Shown in pieces: positions 60,464 to 64,000 of a DNA stretch of 64,000 bases. Within the stretch, counting starts at the first letter, position 1, and the number at the start of each line of letters is the position of its first letter. The notes beneath the pieces are model-generated. The model searched no databases. It saw only the letters and a list, made by a program, of their open reading frames with translations, and was not told the DNA's origin. A program made the translations under genes and the position numbers. This DNA comes from Myxococcales bacterium (lineage in GTDB: Bacteria; Myxococcota_A; Bradymonadia; UBA7976; UBA1532), in NCBI GenBank assembly GCA_020633555.1, contig JACKDL010000015.1, positions 62,001-126,000 on the forward strand, given 5' to 3'.

Positions 60464-61051
60464 ATGGCGCTCACCGTCGTTCAGTCCCCCGCCGATCTGC
60501 AGACCCCCGCCGCCGCCGACGCCCTGCGTGTCATCGGCTTCTTCGGCGACTTCTCGGCGGCCGCCCGCCGCGCGCGGCCCCATTTCGAAGCCTTCGCCGC
60601 CGCGAACCCAGGGCTGGACGTGCGGCTGGTGGACGTAGGCGCCGTGAAGGGCGTGCACACGCAGTTCGGCGTGACGGCCGTGCCTACCGCCATCAGCCTG
60701 CGCGGCGAACAGGTGATCCGCACGGTGGCCGGTGAGCAGAAACCCGACTACTACGAGCGGGCCCTGGTGCCGCACGGCGACGCGGCCGACGCCCGTGGCG
60801 AGGACGCCCCCAAGCAGCCGCCGGTGACCGTCTACACCAGCCCCACCTGCGTGTGGTGCACCCGCATCAAGCAGCATCTGCGCAAGCACCGGGTGCGCTT
60901 CACCGAGGTGGATGTGTCGCGGGATCCGCAGGCCGCCGAGTCCCTGGTGCGGCGCTCCGGGCAGCGCGGCGTCCCGCAGACCGACATCGGCGGCACGCTG
61001 ATCGTGGGCTTCGATCAGAAGCGCATCGACACGCTCCTCAAGCTGAACTGA
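60464..61051 (+). CDS. thioredoxin-fold/glutaredoxin fusion
   Basis: A 195-residue cytoplasmic protein with two thioredoxin folds. The N-terminal one (about 1-105) keeps the cis-Pro (GVTAVPTAISL) but has FFGDFSAAAR where CxxC should be, so it is redox-dead. The C-terminal one (about 118-195) is a glutaredoxin with CVWC (129-132), the cis-Pro GVPQTDIGG and VDVSRDP. It resembles glutaredoxin-like NrdH/YruB proteins. GAGGAG precedes the ATG. It is 43 bp ahead of the groES-like gene and may share its transcript. Confidence 0.8.
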   Translation: MALTVVQSPADLQTPAAADALRVIGFFGDFSAAARRARPHFEAFAAANPGLDVRLVDVGAVKGVHTQFGVTAVPTAISLRGEQVIRTVAGEQKPDYYERALVPHGDAADARGEDAPKQPPVTVYTSPTCVWCTRIKQHLRKHRVRFTEVDVSRDPQAAESLVRRSGQRGVPQTDIGGTLIVGFDQKRIDTLLKLN

Positions 61052-61094
61052 CCGAAACGACTGGAACCACACGGACCCGTCACGGAGACGAGAA

Positions 61095-61379
61095 ATGAAC
61101 CTGCAGCCCCTGAACGGCTACGTTCTCATCGAGCAGTCCCAGGCCGAGACCCGCAGCGCGGGCGGGCTGATCCTGCCCGACACCGCCCAAGAGGCCCCCA
61201 CCCGCGGGATCATCCGGGCCATGGCCGCCGACGCGAGCGACGAGATCGATGTGGGCGACGAGGTCATCTACAAGAAGTACAGCGGCGAGGAGCTGAAGTG
61301 GGAGGGCGCCACCTACCGGCTGGTGCCCGCTGGCGACCTGCTGTGCAAGATCGTCGAGACGGACGCCATCCCGGACTGA
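61095..61379 (+). CDS. groES: GroES-family co-chaperonin
   Basis: A 94-residue Cpn10 protein of normal length: PLNGYVLIEQSQAE, then the mobile loop TRSAGGLILPDTAQ that contacts GroEL, GIIRAM, VGDEVIYKKYSG and CKIVETD at the end. All family blocks are present. No groEL follows, which is unusual since the two normally form one operon; a second full groESL locus elsewhere is likely. GGAGACGAGAA sits before the ATG. Confidence 0.88.
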   Translation: MNLQPLNGYVLIEQSQAETRSAGGLILPDTAQEAPTRGIIRAMAADASDEIDVGDEVIYKKYSGEELKWEGATYRLVPAGDLLCKIVETDAIPD

Positions 61380-61450
61380 TCCCGCCGTCCGGCGCGGCGC
61401 CCTCCCCGGCGTGGCTTGTGGCTCGGCGCCCAGGGTGCCACCCTGAGGGC

Positions 61451-61891
61451 ATGCGCCACCTCGCCATCGCCACCGCTCTGTTGGCCACCACCTTGCTCTC
61501 CGCACCGCCAGCGCTGGCCGGTGACGCCGGCAGCCTGGGCCTGTCGGTGGGTGGCATGCTGCTGCTCACCGTGGGCGGCGGCGTGGTCACCTCGGTGCTG
61601 TTGGGTCAGGCCGTGACCGATGACGAGAGGGTCCATCCGGCGCTGCGGAACATGGGCTTCGGCTTTGGCGGCGTGAACCTGGCGCTGGGGACGGCGGGGC
61701 TCATCGCGGGCGCCTTGGTAGAGGACGAGGACGTGAAGCTCGCCGTGCAGATCAGCGCGGGCGCCTTCGCGGCCCTGGGCCTCACGGGACTGACCTTCGC
61801 ATTCCTCAGCGACCCGTACCCCGAGCAGCAAGTTGCGCTGGCGCCCCTGACCGGTGGCGGCGCGCTGGCGGTGTGGCAGGGCACGTTCTGA
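61451..61891 (+). CDS. small membrane protein with signal-like N-terminus
   Basis: A 146-residue protein: signal peptide ending PALAGD, then three hydrophobic segments (LSVGGMLLLTVGGGVVTSVLL, GVNLALGTAGLIAGALV, AGAFAALGLTGLTFAFLS). There are no charged catalytic motifs. It is convergent with the following small membrane gene, 15 bp away. Not recognised. Confidence 0.5.
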   Translation: MRHLAIATALLATTLLSAPPALAGDAGSLGLSVGGMLLLTVGGGVVTSVLLGQAVTDDERVHPALRNMGFGFGGVNLALGTAGLIAGALVEDEDVKLAVQISAGAFAALGLTGLTFAFLSDPYPEQQVALAPLTGGGALAVWQGTF

Positions 61892-61906
61892 CCGCCCCGG
61901 CACGGG

Positions 61907-62218
61907 TCAGGCGTCGTCGCCGGGCTCGGCCTCGGCCGGCCGGCGGGCTCGCTCCTCAGGCGTGGCCGGGGTGACGGCCTGTGAGGCGGCCTTGGTGAAG
62001 TTGCGCAGGTTCACCAGCACCAAGACGCCCACCACCGCGCCAACCCCCATGGCCGTGAACTTCCCGGGCAGGGTGCTCAGCAGGCGCGTGTCCCCGTCGA
62101 AGTGCAGCCACACCGCGTAGCTGGACAGCTTGAACAGGGCCCACAGGGTCACCGCCTGGGTGATCACCAGGGACAGGATCAGAAACTGCCAGCGGCCGGG
62201 CAGCATGGCGGTGGTCAT
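61907..62218 (-). CDS. small two-helix membrane protein
   Basis: A 103-residue protein with two membrane helices (WQFLILSLVITQAVTLWAL and FTAMGVGAVVGVLVLVNL) and a charged tail (TPEERARRPAEAEPGDDA). Its ATG overlaps the stop of the upstream lipoprotein gene by four bases, so it is the second gene of a coupled pair. Function not recognised. Confidence 0.6.
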   Translation of the reverse strand: MTTAMLPGRWQFLILSLVITQAVTLWALFKLSSYAVWLHFDGDTRLLSTLPGKFTAMGVGAVVGVLVLVNLRNFTKAASQAVTPATPEERARRPAEAEPGDDA

Positions 62219-63684
62219 GGAGCGTACCTCAGCACCACCGCGGTGGTGCCCTGGGGGGTGATGGACTCGCCGCTCCACTCCAGGGGGGCGGTCAGCTCGG
62301 TGGCCACGTAGTGCAGGTCGTCCTGGCTCACCGCGAAGCGCGGCGGGGCCGCGTTGGCGCTGGGCGGCCCCAGCCACACGGTCCAGAGCGCGCGGGCGTC
62401 GGCGTTCAGCACCCCGAGCTGCAGCCCCGTGCGGGCCAGCGCCCGCCCACCGAGTTCGGTGACGGCCTCGGCCGGGCCGTAGGTCTCGAACAGGACCGCC
62501 GCAGACTCGCCGTGCTCGCCGCCCAGGGCGTGGATCCGGCTGCCCGGCTGGGGCGGGGCGCCGTCAACGGCCAGCGCGGTGGCCGCCGTGACGGTGCCCT
62601 CGGGCTCAGCGCGGGCCACGAACGGGCCCTGGGCGCACGTGGGCGGCAGCCCCCCGAGCTCAATCTCGGTGCCCGTGGGCTGGCCCGCGAGCCACACCTG
62701 CCCCCGCCGGCCCACCGACACCGTGTCCAGCTCCACCGATCCGTTGAAGGGCCACGCTGTGGCCCAGTTCAGGCCGAGCTGCGACCCCAGCACGGCCACG
62801 AAACGCCCCAACGGCACCTGCCCGCCGTCCCAGGTGGTGAAGGCGCCGGGGGCGATGCCGGCCAGTGCCAGGTAGCCGCCGCGGCTGCCGCTGACCTGCT
62901 CGATGGAGGTGCGTGCATCGCCAAAGGGCTGGATCAGGGCCAGCCCGCCCGCGCCGTCCACCTTGGCGACGAACGCCGCCGGCGCGTCGGGGAACGCGCC
63001 CACCTGCACCGGCTCGACCTGGAGGCTGTGGTGGATCTCGGCGTTGCCCGGCCCGCCCACCAGCCAGACGGTGCCGTCGGCCACCGTCACGGCGGCCTGT
63101 TGTCCCCGCCAGCTCAGCCACCACTGGGGCCTGTCCTGCACCAGTTTCAGCAGCACGGCGTTGCGATCGCCCGTGTCGAAGGGGGCGTCCCCCACCACCC
63201 CGCCCGTGGCGGTGGTGCCGGTGACGTAGACGTCGGCGTTCACCGCCGCCACGTGCTGGGCCTGAAAGGGCAGCGGGATGACCACCCGCGGCGTCAGCAG
63301 CGGCCCGGTGGCGTGGATCAGGTGGCTGGCGGCCGGCGTCTCAAAGGGCAACGTGGCGTCACCTCGGGCGCGCACCCACTGCGGATCGCCGTGCACCAAC
63401 ACCCACAGCCCACCGCGCTGGTCGGGGGCCAGCCCGGCGACGCGGCCCCCGTCGATGGCCAGGAAGGCGCACTCGGTCTGCCGGCAGTTGGGGCCGTCCC
63501 CGCTCATGGCAGGGCCGGGGCCCCGATCGGCCACGACCTGATCCACAGCCCCATCCACGGGCGACGCGTCCGCCGCGGGGGGCTGGGCCCCGACCTCGGA
63601 CACGTCCTCGAAGAACTCGAAGTCCCACAGGCAGCCGGGCAGCGCGGCGGCCCACAGGGCGAGGATGAGCAGGCGGGAACGCAT
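62215..63684 (-). CDS. lipoprotein with beta-propeller-like repeats
   Basis: A 489-residue lipoprotein (signal ending AALPGC). After a short Asp linker and a Cys pair (NCRQTECAFLA) the protein is a series of beta-blade-like segments (GGLWVLVHGDPQWV, AAVNADVYVTGTTATGG, DGTVWLVGGPGNAE, RRGQVWLAGQPTG), as in SBBP-type beta-propeller proteins. No catalytic residues are evident. It is co-transcribed with the small membrane protein encoded downstream. Confidence 0.6.
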   Translation of the reverse strand: MRSRLLILALWAAALPGCLWDFEFFEDVSEVGAQPPAADASPVDGAVDQVVADRGPGPAMSGDGPNCRQTECAFLAIDGGRVAGLAPDQRGGLWVLVHGDPQWVRARGDATLPFETPAASHLIHATGPLLTPRVVIPLPFQAQHVAAVNADVYVTGTTATGGVVGDAPFDTGDRNAVLLKLVQDRPQWWLSWRGQQAAVTVADGTVWLVGGPGNAEIHHSLQVEPVQVGAFPDAPAAFVAKVDGAGGLALIQPFGDARTSIEQVSGSRGGYLALAGIAPGAFTTWDGGQVPLGRFVAVLGSQLGLNWATAWPFNGSVELDTVSVGRRGQVWLAGQPTGTEIELGGLPPTCAQGPFVARAEPEGTVTAATALAVDGAPPQPGSRIHALGGEHGESAAVLFETYGPAEAVTELGGRALARTGLQLGVLNADARALWTVWLGPPSANAAPPRFAVSQDDLHYVATELTAPLEWSGESITPQGTTAVVLRYAP

Positions 63685-63748
63685 GCCGGCACGCTACCGC
63701 GCGCGCAGGTCGTTGGCTACCGGCAGCGGGCCCGCTACCGTGGGCCCC

Positions 63749-64000
63749 ATGCGCCACCCCGCCGTCGCCTTCGCCCTGGCCTTGGCCGTGGGCCTGCCCG
63801 CGCCCGCCCTGGCTTTCGGGCTGGGCTACGGCTTCGCTGTGCACCAGGCCGAGTTCACCCGCAAGCACCAGAGCGGGAAGTCGCCCGTCCGGGTGCAGTA
63901 CCCGGTGCACCGGATCACCCTCATCGACACCACCGGGGCGCTCGCCTCGGTCATCGCCAGCGCCCGGTACGACTACAAGCAGGAAGTGTCGCAGTACTCG
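63749..64000 (+). CDS. exported protein, 3' end beyond the window
   Basis: An open frame from ATG at 63749 runs to the last base without a stop (84 codons seen). It begins with a signal peptide (MRHPAVAFALALAVGLPAPALA), then FGLGYGFAVHQAEF, PVHRITLIDTTGALASV and ARYDYKQEVSQYS. The start is a beta-strand-like pattern that would fit an outer membrane or periplasmic protein, but too little is present to name it. It is divergent from the beta-propeller lipoprotein. Confidence 0.6.
   Translation, partial: MRHPAVAFALALAVGLPAPALAFGLGYGFAVHQAEFTRKHQSGKSPVRVQYPVHRITLIDTTGALASVIASARYDYKQEVSQYS

Noticed and set aside
1..64000. tRNA, rRNA or riboswitch genes
   Set aside because: No rRNA-like stretch, cloverleaf with TTCGAATC-type loop or known riboswitch core was seen by eye. 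A covariance-model scan would be decisive.

Overview
This window is about 64 kb of very GC-rich DNA, packed with genes and strongly G/C-ending in its codons. No rRNA, tRNA or CRISPR array was recognised by eye. The style suggests a Myxococcota (myxobacterium-like) chromosome. There are many lipoproteins whose lipobox Cys is followed by Asp-rich 'D..DM..DM' linkers. There is also a eukaryotic-type Ser/Thr kinase, large secreted proteins with Ig-like, PKD and beta-helix domains, MORN-type repeats, and operons joined by 4-bp ATGA/GTGA overlaps. The species cannot be named from sequence alone.

Layout. 0-6.3 kb: an ECF sigma factor with a membrane partner, a lamin-tail lipoprotein, a polyphosphate:AMP phosphotransferase, a lipoprotein and an acyl-CoA dehydrogenase. 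6.4-11.8 kb: a small Gly-rich protein with a PEP-CTERM-like tail, divergent from a type I secretion-like set (ABC exporter, HlyD-type adaptor, TolC-type protein). The exporter's nucleotide-binding domain has lost every catalytic motif. 11.9-28.9 kb: a HEAT-like lipoprotein, Sua5, a cyclophilin lipoprotein, several secreted or lipoproteins, a HEHGH metalloprotease-like lipoprotein, a repeat protein with an S74 self-cleaving chaperone domain, an AraC regulator, an alpha/beta hydrolase and envelope proteins. 29.0-37.8 kb: one tight five-gene operon, DUF58, transglutaminase (with an apparent one-base frameshift), MoxR AAA ATPase, TPR-like protein and a 23-unit MORN-like protein.

37.8-40.8 kb is the accessory island. 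It holds four ~113-bp direct repeats, a histidine-kinase scrap, an IS110-family element, a perfect 50-bp inverted repeat pair with nested hairpins, a possible HNH remnant and a 33-bp minisatellite. The non-coding end of the IS110 element folds like a bridge RNA, and its loops carry guide-like matches to both element ends and to the flanking target. 40.8-48.9 kb: secreted proteins, a patatin-like lipase, a 169-bp MITE-like element touching the end of a hotdog thioesterase gene, a TPR/membrane protein overlapping a Ser/Thr kinase, and a TauD-like dioxygenase. 49-52.8 kb: an operon for a CxxCH protein, a lipoprotein and a Tat-exported DUF1501 protein. 52.8-64 kb: a 1943-residue multidomain lipoprotein, a glycoside-hydrolase-like lipoprotein, a thioredoxin/glutaredoxin fusion next to an orphan GroES, and further envelope genes, the last cut by the window end.

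All calls come from reading the sequence and translations by eye. Family names rest on motifs, not on database searches.
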